Source: Mesorhizobium tamadayense (GTDB lineage: Bacteria > Pseudomonadota > Alphaproteobacteria > Rhizobiales > Rhizobiaceae). From it: a stretch of 64,000 nucleotides of DNA. A program made the translations under genes and the position numbers. Under the pieces are notes generated by a model that saw only the letters and a list, made by a program, of their open reading frames with translations, made no database searches and had not been told where the DNA came from. The stretch spans positions 53,909 to 117,908 of the forward strand of contig NZ_RQXT01000017.1 in the NCBI RefSeq assembly GCF_003863365.1, read 5' to 3'. Positions within the stretch are counted from its first letter, which is position 1; the number at the start of each line of letters is the position of its first letter. Positions 24,058 to 33,538 of the stretch are shown piece after piece.

Positions 24058-25389
24058 ATGAACTTGACGGTGTTTGGAATTGGCTATGTCGGTCTCGTCC
24101 AGGCCGCGGTGCTCGCCGAGGTCGGGCACGAGGTGGTGTGCGTCGACATCGACGGAGCGAAGGTGGAGCGGCTCAATCAGGGCTTCATTCCGATTTTCGA
24201 ACCCGGGCTGGAAGCTCTCGTCAAGGAGAATCACGCCGCCGGCCGCATCCGCTTCACCACCGACGCGGCCGCGGCGATCAAGCATGGCCAGATCCAGATG
24301 ATCGCGGTCGGCACGCCGCCCGGCGAGGATGGCTCGGCCGACCTGAAATACGTGCTTGCCGTCGCCGAGGCGATCGGCCGCGAGATGGACGAGCCCAAGA
24401 TTGTCGTCGGCAAATCGACCGTGCCGGTCGGCACTTGCGAGAAGATCAAGGCCAAGATCGCCGAGACGCTGAAGGCACGCGGCCGCGAGGACCTGAAATT
24501 CGATGTCGCCTCCAACCCGGAATTCCTCAAGGAAGGCTCGGCGGTTGCCGATTGCATGAAGCCGGACCGCATCATCGTCGGCACGTCGAGCGAGGACACC
24601 GAGGTGGTGATGCGCGAGCTCTACGCGCCGTTCAACCGCAACCACGAGAAGATGATCGTGATGGATGTGCGCAGCGCCGAGTTCACAAAATATGCGGCCA
24701 ACTGCATGCTGGCGACCAAGATCAGCTTCATGAACGAGATGGCCAATCTCGCCGAGCAATTGGGCGCCGACATCGAGGAAGTGCGCAAGGGCATTGGCAG
24801 CGATCCGCGCATCGGTTACCACTTCATCTATCCCGGCCTCGGCTATGGCGGCTCCTGCTTTCCCAAGGACGTGCGCGCGCTGATCAAGACCGCAGAGGGC
24901 GTCAAATTCGACGCCAAGCTGCTGCGCGCCGTCGAGGAGCGCAACAACGCGCAGAAATCGGTGCTGTTCGAGAAGGTCGACCGTTACTTCCAGGGCAACC
25001 TCAGGGGCAAGACCTTCGCCGTCTGGGGCCTGGCTTTCAAGCCGAACACCGACGACATGCGCGAGGCGCCGTCGCGCACCTTGATGGAGGCGCTGTGGGC
25101 GGCCGGCGCCAAGGTGCAGGCTTATGATCCCGAGGCCATGCAGGAATGCCAGGCCATCTACGGCCTGCGCGAGGACCTGCTCTTGTGCGGCACCAAGGAA
25201 GCGGCGCTGCGCGGCGCCGACTCGCTGTTGATCTGCACCGAATGGAAGAGCTTCCGGGCGCCTTCCTTCGACGCGCTCAAGGACGCGCTGACCACGCCGG
25301 TCATCTTCGACGGCCGCAACCTCTACGATCCGAAGGTCATCGCGCGCTACGGCATCGAATACCACTCGATCGGTAGGATGGCGGCATGA
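24058..25389 (+). CDS. ugd: UDP-glucose 6-dehydrogenase
   Basis: A 443-residue enzyme oxidising UDP-glucose twice to UDP-glucuronate with NAD. The N-terminal Rossmann motif is [10 protein letters not shown], the catalytic Cys267 sits in [10 protein letters not shown], and the C-terminal UDP-binding domain has [19 protein letters not shown] 24058 follows AGGAA at suitable distance. Its place in the exo region suggests glucuronic acid in the polymer, which differs from plain succinoglycan; this is an inference. The gene could equally serve lipopolysaccharide or capsule synthesis. Confidence 0.93.
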   Translation: MNLTVFGIGYVGLVQAAVLAEVGHEVVCVDIDGAKVERLNQGFIPIFEPGLEALVKENHAAGRIRFTTDAAAAIKHGQIQMIAVGTPPGEDGSADLKYVLAVAEAIGREMDEPKIVVGKSTVPVGTCEKIKAKIAETLKARGREDLKFDVASNPEFLKEGSAVADCMKPDRIIVGTSSEDTEVVMRELYAPFNRNHEKMIVMDVRSAEFTKYAANCMLATKISFMNEMANLAEQLGADIEEVRKGIGSDPRIGYHFIYPGLGYGGSCFPKDVRALIKTAEGVKFDAKLLRAVEERNNAQKSVLFEKVDRYFQGNLRGKTFAVWGLAFKPNTDDMREAPSRTLMEALWAAGAKVQAYDPEAMQECQAIYGLREDLLLCGTKEAALRGADSLLICTEWKSFRAPSFDALKDALTTPVIFDGRNLYDPKVIARYGIEYHSIGRMAA

Positions 25390-25482
25390 CCGTGTCCGCC
25401 GCCAGCTCTCCGTCAAACGTCTCCGGCGAACGACAGTGGAGCCGACAATGATCGTACGCGTTTCGGGAAAGGGTTCGATCTG

Positions 25483-26928
25483 ATGGCGCTGGACGTTCAG
25501 CCCGAACAAATCGCCAACGAGCATTTCGATCTCGTCGTTATCGGTTCCGGTTTCGGTTCAGCCTTTTTCCTGCATGAGTTCTTGAAGCGCCGCAAAGCCC
25601 GCGTCCTGGTGCTGGAATGGGGCCGCCACAACACGCATGAATGGCAGCTCAACCAGAACGCCAACACCGATATCGACGACGAGAGCACGTACAAGACCGA
25701 CAATGCCGACAAGCCGTGGAACTACACGATCGGCCTCGGCGGCGGCACCAACTGCTGGTTCGCGCAGACGCCGCGCTTCCACCCCAACGACTTCAGGCTG
25801 AAGAGCACCTACGGTGTCGGCAACGACTGGCCGATCAGCTATGACGAGCTGGAGCCGTTCTACTGCGATGCCGAGGAGGTCATGTCGATCTCCGGCGACC
25901 CCGACATGGCACGGATGCTGCCGCGCTCGCGGCCGTTCCCGCAGCCGCCGCACCGCATGTCGACGCCGGACCGGATGATGAAGGCGGCGCAGCCGGAGCA
26001 GCATTTCGTCATGCCGACCGCCCGCGCCCGCGTGGCGACGGCGCAACGTGGCTCTTGCTGCGCCAACCTTCGATGCTGGCTGTGTCCGGCCGACGCCAAG
26101 TTCACCGCCAACAACGGTTTGATGCACGTCTTCCAGCACCCCGACGTGTCGGTGTGCCTGGGCGCCGAAGTGCGCCGGCTGGATCATTCAGGCGGTTCGG
26201 TCCGTTCGGTCGCGTTCGTGCGCAACGGCAAGGACTACTCTGTCAGCGGCGACCTGGTCATCCTTGGCGCCAACGCCATCCAGAGCCCGGCGATCATGCT
26301 GCGCTCCGGGCTCGGCGGCGAGTTCGTCGGGCTTGGCCTGCACGAATCTTATGGCTGGAACTACGAGGTCTATCTCGACGGCGTCGACAATTTCGACGGC
26401 AGCACCATCACCACCGGCCTGAATTTCGGTCTCTATGACGGCCCGCATCGCGCCGAGCATGCGGCAGCACTGGTCTATTTCGAGAACCGCTGGCAACACG
26501 GCATGCGGGCCGACAAGGGGCGGCTGCGGCAAGTGCTGCCGCTGGTCATCGTCACCGAAAATCTGCTTGACCCGGAAAACCGGGTGATCCTCGACAAGGA
26601 TGAGAACGCCTTCGTCAGCTTCAAGGGCGCGTCCGACTATGCAACCAAAGGCATGGCCAAGGCGCTTGAAAGACTGCCGTCGCTGCTCAAGCCGCTGCCG
26701 GTCGAGCAAATCTTCGATCGCGGCATAAGGCCGACCGAATCGCATGTGCAGGGCACCTTGCGGATGGGCACAGGCCCGGCCGACTCGGTGGTCGACCGCG
26801 ACATGATCCACCACCAGCTCCGGAACCTCGTCGTAGTCGGCACCAGCACCTATCCGAGCTGCTCCTGCGCCAACCCAAGCCTGACCGCCGCCGCCCTTTC
26901 GCTGCGGGCGGCGACCCTGCTGGCGTGA
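25483..26928 (+). CDS. GMC-family FAD oxidoreductase
   Basis: A 481-residue flavoprotein with the N-terminal FAD motif VVIGSGFGSAFFLHEFL (residues 18-34), a second dinucleotide-site segment GLGGGTNCWF, and the C-terminal GMC region ending GTSTYPSCSCANPSLTAAALSL, where the catalytic His/Asn region of the family lies. A cluster CCANLRCWLCP (about residues 189-199) is unusual and could bind metal. The partner gene encodes a small twin-arginine protein, a pairing seen in periplasmic gluconate or fructose dehydrogenases, so the pair may oxidise a sugar at the periplasmic face. Substrate unknown. Confidence 0.8.
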   Translation: MALDVQPEQIANEHFDLVVIGSGFGSAFFLHEFLKRRKARVLVLEWGRHNTHEWQLNQNANTDIDDESTYKTDNADKPWNYTIGLGGGTNCWFAQTPRFHPNDFRLKSTYGVGNDWPISYDELEPFYCDAEEVMSISGDPDMARMLPRSRPFPQPPHRMSTPDRMMKAAQPEQHFVMPTARARVATAQRGSCCANLRCWLCPADAKFTANNGLMHVFQHPDVSVCLGAEVRRLDHSGGSVRSVAFVRNGKDYSVSGDLVILGANAIQSPAIMLRSGLGGEFVGLGLHESYGWNYEVYLDGVDNFDGSTITTGLNFGLYDGPHRAEHAAALVYFENRWQHGMRADKGRLRQVLPLVIVTENLLDPENRVILDKDENAFVSFKGASDYATKGMAKALERLPSLLKPLPVEQIFDRGIRPTESHVQGTLRMGTGPADSVVDRDMIHHQLRNLVVVGTSTYPSCSCANPSLTAAALSLRAATLLA

Positions 26929-26939
26929 AGGAGGAGCCG

Positions 26940-27383
26940 ATGAAGATCACGCGACGTACCGCATTGGCCGTTGTTGCCGGCGGCATTGCTTCGACCGGCA
27001 TCGCCGCTGCCGCCGTATCGTCCTTCTCGGATGAGGATCTGGTCCGCGTCACGCTCGAGAAATACTTCGGCCCGCTCAACATGCGCATCGAGCATCTGCA
27101 ACAATTCGTGCTCGAATTCCGCAACCGCAACCCGTGGATATTCCCGAGCGACAAGCTGGCGGATGCGGTCACGCTTTTGGAGACCGTGCGGCTCGACAAA
27201 GCGCGCGAATTCCTGCCCAGGCAGAAGCAGCAGGATGTCGGGAATTTCGAGCGCTGGGTCATCGCCGAGTTCCACATGCTGACCGACTACGCATGGCGCA
27301 GCTCGCCCAACGATCCGATCCGCTTCACCGGCTGGCATCCATGCACCAATCCCTTTGCTAATCTCGAGCAGCAGAATGCCTGA
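26940..27383 (+). CDS. small Tat-exported subunit paired with the GMC oxidoreductase
   Basis: A 147-residue protein starting MKITRRTALAVVAGGIAS, a twin-arginine signal, so it is exported folded. The mature part is helical and rich in Trp and Phe, without recognised motifs. It resembles in size and position the small subunits of periplasmic membrane-bound dehydrogenases, which carry the cofactor-bearing large subunit through the Tat system. AAGGAGG (26928-26934) gives a strong ribosome site and the gene begins 12 bases after the oxidoreductase stop. Confidence 0.68.
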   Translation: MKITRRTALAVVAGGIASTGIAAAAVSSFSDEDLVRVTLEKYFGPLNMRIEHLQQFVLEFRNRNPWIFPSDKLADAVTLLETVRLDKAREFLPRQKQQDVGNFERWVIAEFHMLTDYAWRSSPNDPIRFTGWHPCTNPFANLEQQNA

Positions 27384-27456
27384 CGCTGCCCGGCGGCATT
27401 TCGCCGGCAAGCCAAGAAACAACTTGGCCAAGAAAAATGTGACAAGGAGCCGACCC

Positions 27457-28536
27457 ATGAAAGTTCTCTTCGCAGGCGGTAACGGTTATCCGCCGCAGTT
27501 CAGCGGCGGTGTCCAGTCGAGCACGCACCATCTGGCGGAGCAGCTGATCGAGCACGGCCATGAGGCTTCGGTGCTTGCGGCTTTGTTCGGCCAGGGCATG
27601 TTCGGCTACAAGGCGCGCGCCAAGATGAAGCTCCTCGGCCAGCGCGCCGTCATCGACAGCTTCCCCGGCTATCCGGTGGTGCGCGCCTGGTTTCCCTGGG
27701 AAGCGGCCGCCTTTGCCGTCAAGAAGCTGCAGCCGGACGTCGCGGTGGTGCAGTGTCATAAGTCGGTGCCGCTCGGAAAGGCGCTGCAGGCCGAGGGCGT
27801 GCCGCTGGTGGTCTATCTCAGGAATGTGGAATTCCATGAACTGGGCGGCGACCTGCGCGAGCTGAGCTCGGCGTCCTACATCGCCAACTCCGAATTCACG
27901 GCGCGCACCTATAAGCGGGAATTCGGCATCGATTCCACGGTGATCCCGCCGACCATCAATCCGGCCGCCTACAGCACGCAGACGACGGGCGAGCACGTCA
28001 CCTTCATCAACCCGTATGAGGAAAAGGGTTTTGAGCTGGCCGTGCGCGTCGCGGCCGCCTGCCCGGAAATACCTTTCCTGTTCGTCGAGAGCTGGAAGCT
28101 GGAGGACGATCACCGCGCCCGCATCGCCGAGACGATCGCGTCGTTCTCCAACATCAAGCTGGAGAACCGCACCGACGACATGAAGACCCTCTACGGCCGC
28201 ACCAGGATCCTGCTGGCGCCGAGCAAATGGGAAGAGGCCTGGGGCCGCGTCGCCTCGGAAGCCCATTGCAGCGGCATTCCCGTCGTCGGCTCGCGGCGCG
28301 GCGGTCTGCCGGAGGCGATCGGCTCCGGCGGCATCGTGCTGGATTATGACGCGCCGCTCGAGGATTGGGTCGCGGCGGTCAGGCGGCTGTGGAACGACCG
28401 TGACGAGTATGAACGGCTCTCGGAGGCGGCGCTCACCTTCTCGCAGCGTCCGGAACTCGACCCCGAGCGCCAGTTCGCCACCTTCTTCGCCTTGCTGGAC
28501 AGGGCCTCCCGGCAGCGCGCCCAGCGCGCTGCTTGA
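27457..28536 (+). CDS. glycosyltransferase family 4-like protein
   Basis: A 359-residue GT-B fold glycosyltransferase. The N-terminal acceptor domain begins with VLFAGGNGYPPQFSGGVQSS. The donor domain contains VTFINPYEEKG, LLAPSKWEEAWGRVASEAHCSGIPVVGSRRGG (the E-x7-E type motif) and GLPEAIG. It probably adds a sugar to a surface glycan, with donor and linkage unknown. ATG 27457 is preceded by AAGGAG at good spacing. It converges with the phosphoribosyltransferase/HAD gene, leaving 22 bases between stops. Confidence 0.8.
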   Translation: MKVLFAGGNGYPPQFSGGVQSSTHHLAEQLIEHGHEASVLAALFGQGMFGYKARAKMKLLGQRAVIDSFPGYPVVRAWFPWEAAAFAVKKLQPDVAVVQCHKSVPLGKALQAEGVPLVVYLRNVEFHELGGDLRELSSASYIANSEFTARTYKREFGIDSTVIPPTINPAAYSTQTTGEHVTFINPYEEKGFELAVRVAAACPEIPFLFVESWKLEDDHRARIAETIASFSNIKLENRTDDMKTLYGRTRILLAPSKWEEAWGRVASEAHCSGIPVVGSRRGGLPEAIGSGGIVLDYDAPLEDWVAAVRRLWNDRDEYERLSEAALTFSQRPELDPERQFATFFALLDRASRQRAQRAA

Positions 28537-28558
28537 TGCGCAATTTGTAAGATTTTGC

Positions 28559-29581
28559 TTACGCAGTCCTTTTGACGCGGCTTTTCAGCATTTCGTAGGC
28601 GCGTTCGCCAAGCAGGGCGCGAGCGGCGGTCTTGACGACCTTTTTCCGCCCGTCGGGCGAATTGATTTGCCTGAGCCGCGCCGGCAGGTTGCGTGCCGCC
28701 TGCTCCAGCGCCGGCAGGGAAAGCGCGTCGGGAAAGCTCACCATGTTGGTTTCGACGCACAGCACCGGCTTGCCCGACAGCTTGGCGATCTTGAGCGCCT
28801 GCTCATGCTCGCTCTCGATGAACAGGATGGCATCCGACTTGCGGTAGAAATCGGCCTTGAAGCTGCCATGCGCGCCGAGCCGTTGCCGCTCGGCCTTGCT
28901 CGGCAGGTCGAGCATGATGAGGCGGTCGTATTTGATCTCGTGCCTGGCGAGCCATGCCTCGGTCAGCTTGCGGTACTTTTCCAGCCGGCTGGTCACCAGC
29001 CAGCCGATCTTGCGGGTCGGCCCGAGCAGCGGCCGCGCTTCGGCGAGGAATTTCTCGTAGGCCGGACCATCGTCATTCTCCTCCTCGGTCGGGTCGAGGC
29101 AAAGCACGCCGTCTATGTCGACGCAGCATTGCTCGAGGAAGACGTGGTGCATGAAATTCCACTGGAACATCCTGGGGTGCGGCACGACCTCGAAGACGAT
29201 GTCTGTCTCCTTGTGCTGCGACAAAAGGCCGAACACCGCGGCGAAGACGAAATCGCCCTTGATGCCGGCGGCCTCGATCTTGCTGCGCGCGTCGCGCATG
29301 GCGTTGCCGCCGCTGACGCTGTCGTCGATTACCAGGATCTTGCGCATTTCGGAATGCTGCCGGTCAAGCGCCGCGCGCCGCTTGGTGATCCCCGAGGTGT
29401 AGATCTTGCCGGCGAGGAAGCTGTCGAGATCGGTCATCGGGATATTCGCCGTCAGGCTGACCAGCGTCGCGGCGAGGATGCCGCTTCGCGGCACGCCGAC
29501 CACCAGGTCGATGTCGCGCGGCAGCCGGTGCAGGTTCCGCACGATCGCGTCGTTCATATCTGAAATCGATCGGTAATTCAT
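28559..29581 (-). CDS. phosphoribosyltransferase-fold and HAD-like two-domain protein
   Basis: A 340-residue protein with two recognisable parts. The N-terminal part has a type-I phosphoribosyltransferase fold, with GVPRSG early and the PRPP loop VIDDSVSGG (84-92). From about residue 150 VDIDGVLCLDP gives a HAD-type nucleophile Asp155 and Asp157, with later segments that could supply the Lys and acidic residues. I know no assigned function for this fusion. Its position beside the flippase and glycosyltransferases suggests nucleotide-sugar or glycan metabolism. It is divergent from no gene and follows the flippase by 77 bases on the same strand. Confidence 0.65.
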   Translation of the reverse strand: MNYRSISDMNDAIVRNLHRLPRDIDLVVGVPRSGILAATLVSLTANIPMTDLDSFLAGKIYTSGITKRRAALDRQHSEMRKILVIDDSVSGGNAMRDARSKIEAAGIKGDFVFAAVFGLLSQHKETDIVFEVVPHPRMFQWNFMHHVFLEQCCVDIDGVLCLDPTEEENDDGPAYEKFLAEARPLLGPTRKIGWLVTSRLEKYRKLTEAWLARHEIKYDRLIMLDLPSKAERQRLGAHGSFKADFYRKSDAILFIESEHEQALKIAKLSGKPVLCVETNMVSFPDALSLPALEQAARNLPARLRQINSPDGRKKVVKTAARALLGERAYEMLKSRVKRTA

Positions 29582-29658
29582 GCTGTTGCCTTACCCTCAA
29601 ATAAGCGGTTCTGCCGGCTGTGCGGCTGCGACCGGAGCGCAGTTGCAGTTGCGTCGAG

Positions 29659-31155
29659 CTATTTCGCCTCGCTGGGCGCCGGCGAGAACCCGCGCGCCGG
29701 GATCAGCCGCAAGGCCTCCCGAAGCGCCTCGCGACCGGCGCCGAAGACGAGCGCGACGATGATGGTGACGACATAGGACAGCACCGCGGCGCCGGCGAGC
29801 GCGATGACGGGCTGTGCCGGCAGCATCGGCTTGGCGAGCCAGACCAGGGCCAGCGCCAGATGCGCGCCGAGCACGAATGGGGTCGCCGCGCGTAGCACAT
29901 GGCTCGCGCGCAACGGTCCGGCCTTGCCGACATAGAGCCAGAGGAAAGGCGTCCGCAGATACTCGCTGACCGCGTAGACGACGGCGACGCCGAGCGCCCC
30001 GTAAGGCAGGCCGATGGCGAAGGCCAGCACCGAGGTCACGGCGGTGATGATGCCCCAGCGCATGAAGTCGCCCGAGCGGCCCTGGCTGACGAACAGCCAT
30101 CCGGCTGGATTGTTGAGCGGCTGCAGCAGGCCGGCGAAACCCAGCGCCAGGAAGATGTTGGCGCTCTCCCGCCACTGCTCGCCGAGCACGAAGGGAATGA
30201 GCGTATCCGACATGGCGGTGGCGAAGGCCACACCCGGCAGCGCCACCAGAAGGATCAGCGGCATAACGCGCAGATAGGCGCTGCGGTAGCGATCGGGCTC
30301 GTCCTTCAGCCGCGAAAGTGCCGGCACCATCACCTTCGACAACGGGTTGGTGATCTGGCTGAGCGGGAAGAGCAGCAGCTTGTAGGCGCGGTCGTAGAGG
30401 CCGAGCTGCGCCTCGCCCCAATATTTGCCGATCAGCACGTTGTCGAGGTTGCGGGCGAAGAAATTGGCGAAGTTGAAGCCGGTGATGCCGGCGCCGAAAT
30501 TGATCAGCTGGCTGATGCCCTCAACCTTGCGCGGCACCCCGGGACGCCAGCGCGATGACGCCCAGTAGCAAAGCGTCGGCAGCACCGCGCCGGTCAGCGT
30601 GCCGGCAAAAAGCGCCCAATATGAGCGGTCGATGAAGGTCCAGGCGATCGAGACCACAAGGCCCGAAACGGCGCTGGCGACGTCGATGACCGCGAGCCGG
30701 GTGAATTCCATGCGGCGCGTCAGCAGCGCCAGATGCTGGGCGCCGAGGCCGTAGGCCATGATCTGCAGGCCGAACGCGGCAACCAGCCCCGTTACGCGCG
30801 GCTCGCCATAGAAGGTGGCCACCAAGGGAGCCGCCGCCGCAAGCACGCAGGCCAGGATCGCGCTCACCGCCGTGTTGATCCAGAAGAGGTAGTTGACCTC
30901 TTCATGCCGGATGCCGGTTTTCTGGATCGTCGCCTGGGTCAGGCCGAAGTCCTGGAACAGCGCGATGAAGGCAAGCACCGGCGCGCACATCGCCACCACG
31001 CCGAAATCCTGGGGCGACAAAAGCCGCGACAGCACGATGACGGACACGATCTGAGTGGCAACCCGCACGCCCTGCGCCATCGCGGTGACGACGGCGCCGC
31101 GCCCGACCGATCTGCGCAGTGAGCCCTCGGGCGGATCGAATGCACTGGTTTCCAA
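29659..31155 (-). CDS. lipid-linked oligosaccharide flippase, Wzx/ExoT-like
   Basis: A 498-residue MOP-superfamily membrane protein with about 12-14 hydrophobic helices and the polysaccharide-synthesis N-terminal signature VIVLSRLLSPQDFGVVAM. A central region FARNLDNVLIGKYWGEAQLG matches the conserved segment of Wzx/ExoT/AmsL proteins. It should move completed lipid-linked repeat units across the inner membrane. It is divergent from exoL, with a shared control region holding two copies of the EPS motif, one facing each gene. Confidence 0.87.
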   Translation of the reverse strand: METSAFDPPEGSLRRSVGRGAVVTAMAQGVRVATQIVSVIVLSRLLSPQDFGVVAMCAPVLAFIALFQDFGLTQATIQKTGIRHEEVNYLFWINTAVSAILACVLAAAAPLVATFYGEPRVTGLVAAFGLQIMAYGLGAQHLALLTRRMEFTRLAVIDVASAVSGLVVSIAWTFIDRSYWALFAGTLTGAVLPTLCYWASSRWRPGVPRKVEGISQLINFGAGITGFNFANFFARNLDNVLIGKYWGEAQLGLYDRAYKLLLFPLSQITNPLSKVMVPALSRLKDEPDRYRSAYLRVMPLILLVALPGVAFATAMSDTLIPFVLGEQWRESANIFLALGFAGLLQPLNNPAGWLFVSQGRSGDFMRWGIITAVTSVLAFAIGLPYGALGVAVVYAVSEYLRTPFLWLYVGKAGPLRASHVLRAATPFVLGAHLALALVWLAKPMLPAQPVIALAGAAVLSYVVTIIVALVFGAGREALREALRLIPARGFSPAPSEAK

Positions 31156-31234
31156 ATTCAGGATCCCTGTTTTTTGCGCCAGTCGTCATCGCGACCGGCG
31201 CCCGCCGCCATCCACAAACTACCGCAAGAGGTTT

Positions 31235-31245
31235 TTGCAGCGCAA
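31235..31245 (+). promoter_or_regulatory. TTGC-N3-GCAA regulatory motif upstream of the flippase gene
   Basis: TTGC-AGC-GCAA, a perfect 4+3+4 palindrome in the context TTTTTGCAGCGCAACAAAA, lies 80 bases before the flippase start on the minus strand. Confidence 0.5.
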
Positions 31246-31285
31246 CAAAAAAACATGCGGCGTTTGCTACGCTGCACCAAAAATG

Positions 31286-31296
31286 TTGCGATGCAG
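31286..31296 (-). promoter_or_regulatory. CTGC-N3-GCAA regulatory motif upstream of exoL
   Basis: Plus-strand TTGC-GAT-GCAG, 55 bases before the exoL start, with an additional near-copy TTGC-TAC-GCTG at 31264-31274. Reverse complement context: TTTGCTGCATCGCAACATTT. Confidence 0.5.
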
Positions 31297-31350
31297 CAAA
31301 AGCTGTACTAGCATCCTCCTGGGTGGCGGGCCCAACAGCGGTCGAGTTTC

Positions 31351-32523
31351 ATGCTGCATGTCTTGTACCTTGTGCATGACGTATCCGACCCGGCGGTGCG
31401 CCGTAGGGTCAAAATGCTCAAGGCAGGTGGTGCCAGGATAACCCTGGCGGGCTTCCGCCGCACCCCCAGTCCGATCGCCGAGATCGAAGGTCTCGAGCCG
31501 GTCGACCTCGGCCCGACGCGCGACGGCCGATTCGCGCAGCGCATCGGCGCGGTGGCCAAGGCCGCCATGTCGATCGGCGCGAAGTTCGCTGGCGTGGCGC
31601 GACCCGACCTGATCATCGCGCGCAATCTCGAAATGCTGGCGCTTGCCCGCCGCGCCAGGCACGCTTTCGGTGCGAGCGTGCCGATCGTCTACGAATGCCT
31701 GGACATCCATCGGCTGGTGTTGCGCAACGACCTGATCGGCAAGGCGCTGCGCGGCGCCGAACGCTATCTCGCCCGCGACGTGAAGCTTCTGGTGACCAGT
31801 TCCCCCGCCTTCATCGCCAACTATTTCAAGCCGTTCGGACAAATCGCCGCACCGGTCGAGCTGATCGAGAACAAATATTTCGACACCATGCCGGCGCCGG
31901 CGGACGATCGGCTTGAGAATGACGGCCCGGAGGCGCCGCCCTGGCGCATCGGCTGGTTCGGCGCGCTGCGCTGCCGCCGCTCGCTGGAGCTTCTGGCCGA
32001 ATTCACCCGCCGGCAAGGCGGACGTTTCGAAGTGGTGCTGAGGGGCCGTCCGGCGCTGTCCGAATTCCCGGATTTTCATGCATTGGTAGAAGCCGAGCCG
32101 TGGCTTTCCTTTCGCGGCCCCTACCGCAATCCGGAGGACATGGCGGCGATCTACCGGGAGGTGCATTTCTCCTGGGCGATCGATTTCTTCGAGCAAGGCC
32201 AGAATTCCGAATGGCTGCTTCCCAACCGCCTCTATGAAGGCTGCCGCTTCGGCGCCGTGCCGATCTCGATGGCGAGCACCGAAACCGGCCGGTTCCTCAA
32301 GCAGCAGGACATCGGCGTGCTTCTGTCCGAAGCCACGCCCGAAGGGCTCGACACCGCGCTCGGCCGGATGGCCCAGGAAGGCTTCGGCAAGCTGAAATCC
32401 CGAGTGCTGGCCCGCAATCCGAGGACCTGGAGCTACGACCGCGGCGATTGCCTGGCTTTCGTCGACAAGCTGCGCGGCCTGACCGCCGTTCGCGGGACCT
32501 TTGCGACCGAGGCGCTGGCATAG
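31351..32523 (+). CDS. exoL: glycosyltransferase, ExoL-like
   Basis: A 390-residue GT-B type glycosyltransferase beginning MLHVLYLVHDVSDPAVRRRV, a start characteristic of ExoL, which adds the fourth sugar (glucose) to the lipid-linked succinoglycan intermediate. The C-terminal half contains WRIGWFGALRCRRSLELL and NSEWLLPNRLYEGCRFGAVP, the donor-binding region. It heads a tightly packed operon: exoA starts 1 base after its stop. The order exoL-exoA-exoM-exoO-exoN-exoP is the same as in S. meliloti. Confidence 0.88.
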   Translation: MLHVLYLVHDVSDPAVRRRVKMLKAGGARITLAGFRRTPSPIAEIEGLEPVDLGPTRDGRFAQRIGAVAKAAMSIGAKFAGVARPDLIIARNLEMLALARRARHAFGASVPIVYECLDIHRLVLRNDLIGKALRGAERYLARDVKLLVTSSPAFIANYFKPFGQIAAPVELIENKYFDTMPAPADDRLENDGPEAPPWRIGWFGALRCRRSLELLAEFTRRQGGRFEVVLRGRPALSEFPDFHALVEAEPWLSFRGPYRNPEDMAAIYREVHFSWAIDFFEQGQNSEWLLPNRLYEGCRFGAVPISMASTETGRFLKQQDIGVLLSEATPEGLDTALGRMAQEGFGKLKSRVLARNPRTWSYDRGDCLAFVDKLRGLTAVRGTFATEALA

Positions 32524-32524
32524 G

Positions 32525-33538
32525 ATGGCTGAGAATGGACAAAAGCCGATGACGCGGACCACGGCACCAAGTCTGATCGTCATTCCGTGCCTCAACGAGG
32601 CCGCCCATATCGGCGGGCTGCTCGAGCAGTTGCGGCCGGCAGCGGCGCGGCTCGGCGCGCGCATCGTCGTGGCTGATGGTGGCAGCACCGATGGCACACA
32701 AAGCATCGTCGAAGAGATCGCTGCCGAGGATCCGCGGGTCGTGCTGCTTGCCAATCCGAAGCGCATCCAGAGCGCCGCCATCAACCTGGCGGTGGCGACG
32801 TTCGGCGACGACGCCGACTATCTCATCCGCATCGACGCGCATGGCGGATATCCCGCCGACTATTGCGATAGGGTGATCGAGGAGGCGCTTGCCACGGGCG
32901 CGGATTCGGTCGTCGTCTCGATGCTGACCAGCGGCACCGGCGCGGTGCAGAAGGCAGTGGCGGCAGCGCAGAATTCCAAGCTCGGCACCGGCGGTTCGAA
33001 GCATCGCCACATGTCGACCGGCGAGTGGGTCGACCACGGCCACCATGCGCTGATGCGCATCGCCGCCTTCAGGGCGGTAGGCGGCTACGACGAGAGCTTC
33101 AGCCACAACGAGGACGCCGAGCTCGACCATCGCCTCCGTCTGGCCGGCTACCGCATCTGGATGAGTGGCAGGACGCAGATGGTCTATTATCCGCGCTCCA
33201 CGTTGAAGAGCCTCTTTTTCCAGTATCTCGGCTATGGCCGCGGCCGCGCCAGGAACGTGCTGAAGCATCGCATGGTGCCGAAGCTGCGGCAGATGATCCC
33301 GTTGCTGGTATTCCCTGTGGTGCTGCTGAGCGCCTTGTCTCCGATCTTTGTGCTGGCGGGCGTGCCGTTTCTGATATGGGCGGCGGTCTGCCTTGGTTAT
33401 GGCATCCGGACCGCGATCAGCCAGCGCAATCCAGCCATCGCGCTGGCCGGCGTGTCGGTGATGGTCATGCACTTGGGCTGGTCCATGGGCTTCTGGCTGC
33501 AACTCCTCGGCCCGCAGCCATCGCGTGAGGCGGCGTAA
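32525..33538 (+). CDS. exoA: family 2 glycosyltransferase, ExoA-like
   Basis: A 337-residue processive-type GT2 protein. Its catalytic domain (SLIVIPCLNEAAHIGGLLEQ; VVADGGSTDGT; a DxD-like IRIDAHGGYP; EDAELDHRLRLAG) is followed by two or three C-terminal transmembrane helices (about residues 255-330). ExoA forms the first beta-1,3 glucosyl linkage onto the lipid-linked galactose. ATG 32525 sits 1 base after the exoL stop; ATG 32549 is an alternative. The stop overlaps the exoM start by one base. Confidence 0.9.
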   Translation: MAENGQKPMTRTTAPSLIVIPCLNEAAHIGGLLEQLRPAAARLGARIVVADGGSTDGTQSIVEEIAAEDPRVVLLANPKRIQSAAINLAVATFGDDADYLIRIDAHGGYPADYCDRVIEEALATGADSVVVSMLTSGTGAVQKAVAAAQNSKLGTGGSKHRHMSTGEWVDHGHHALMRIAAFRAVGGYDESFSHNEDAELDHRLRLAGYRIWMSGRTQMVYYPRSTLKSLFFQYLGYGRGRARNVLKHRMVPKLRQMIPLLVFPVVLLSALSPIFVLAGVPFLIWAAVCLGYGIRTAISQRNPAIALAGVSVMVMHLGWSMGFWLQLLGPQPSREAA

